A DNA stretch of 6,146 nucleotides, taken from contig JAEZAI010000180.1 of assembly GCA_023427825.1 (NCBI GenBank), positions 1 through 6,146 on the forward strand. Reading direction: 5' to 3'. Below are positions 6,085-6,146 of the stretch, one piece after another. Positions within the stretch are counted from its first letter, which is position 1, and each line of letters begins with the position of its first letter. The notes below the pieces were generated by a model that saw nothing but the letters and a program-made list of their open reading frames with translations, searched no databases and was not told the DNA's origin. The position numbers and the translations under genes are program-made. The stretch comes from Actinomycetes bacterium (GTDB taxonomy: Bacteria > Actinomycetota > Acidimicrobiia > Acidimicrobiales > Microtrichaceae).

Positions 6085-6115
6085 TCACATGCGCCCGGCC
6101 GCCCCGGTCACATGC
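6085..6115. repeat. Direct repeat TCACATGC upstream of the thioesterase promoter
   Basis: TCACATGC occurs at 6085-6092 and again at 6108-6115, 23 bases start to start, just upstream of the candidate -10 box. The 8-bp repeat at about two helical turns is compatible with paired binding of a regulator. The flanking 6116-6146 holds nothing else I can identify. Confidence 0.3.
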
Positions 6116-6146
6116 AGCGCGCCGTCCGCGGCGGCACCCCCGCACC

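Overview
The window is very GC-rich, densely coded and probably actinobacterial. Signs of this are GTG starts, purine-rich Shine-Dalgarno sites, and Arg-rich lipoprotein signal peptides followed by low-complexity Ser/Gly/Asp/Thr linkers. The SDDD...TTTT-type linker of the esterase resembles lipoproteins of the Acidimicrobiia (Ilumatobacter/Iamia relatives), but that placement is an impression, not a demonstrated assignment. I see no tRNA, rRNA, CRISPR array, insertion sequence or phage gene.

There are five genes in three transcription units. Left: a minus-strand lipoprotein glycoside hydrolase of family 5, endoglycoceramidase type (37-1515). It diverges across a 195-bp intergenic region (1516-1710) from a plus-strand DUF4349 lipoprotein (1711-2616). 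That intergenic region holds a candidate ECF-sigma-type promoter facing the DUF4349 gene. Right: a minus-strand run of three genes transcribed from about 6053 leftwards. These are a PaaI-type hotdog thioesterase (5408-6052), an alpha/beta-hydrolase lipoprotein (4112-5359), and an amidase-signature-family amidase (2646-4115). The last two overlap by four bases (GTGA), so they are probably translationally coupled. The amidase and DUF4349 genes converge with only 29 bp between their stop codons.

Functionally, the window encodes hydrolases that cleave glycosidic, ester, amide and thioester bonds of lipids or related small molecules. Two of them (GH5 and the esterase) are predicted to be anchored outside the membrane. 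The amidase and thioesterase lack signal peptides and should be cytosolic. A scavenging role, with outside cleavage followed by intracellular amide and acyl-CoA processing, is a reasonable inference but is not proven. The layout is mostly ordinary chromosomal gene content. I found no convincing new biological system; the points most worth checking are the coupled esterase-amidase pair, the endoglycoceramidase-like lipoprotein and the candidate promoters.
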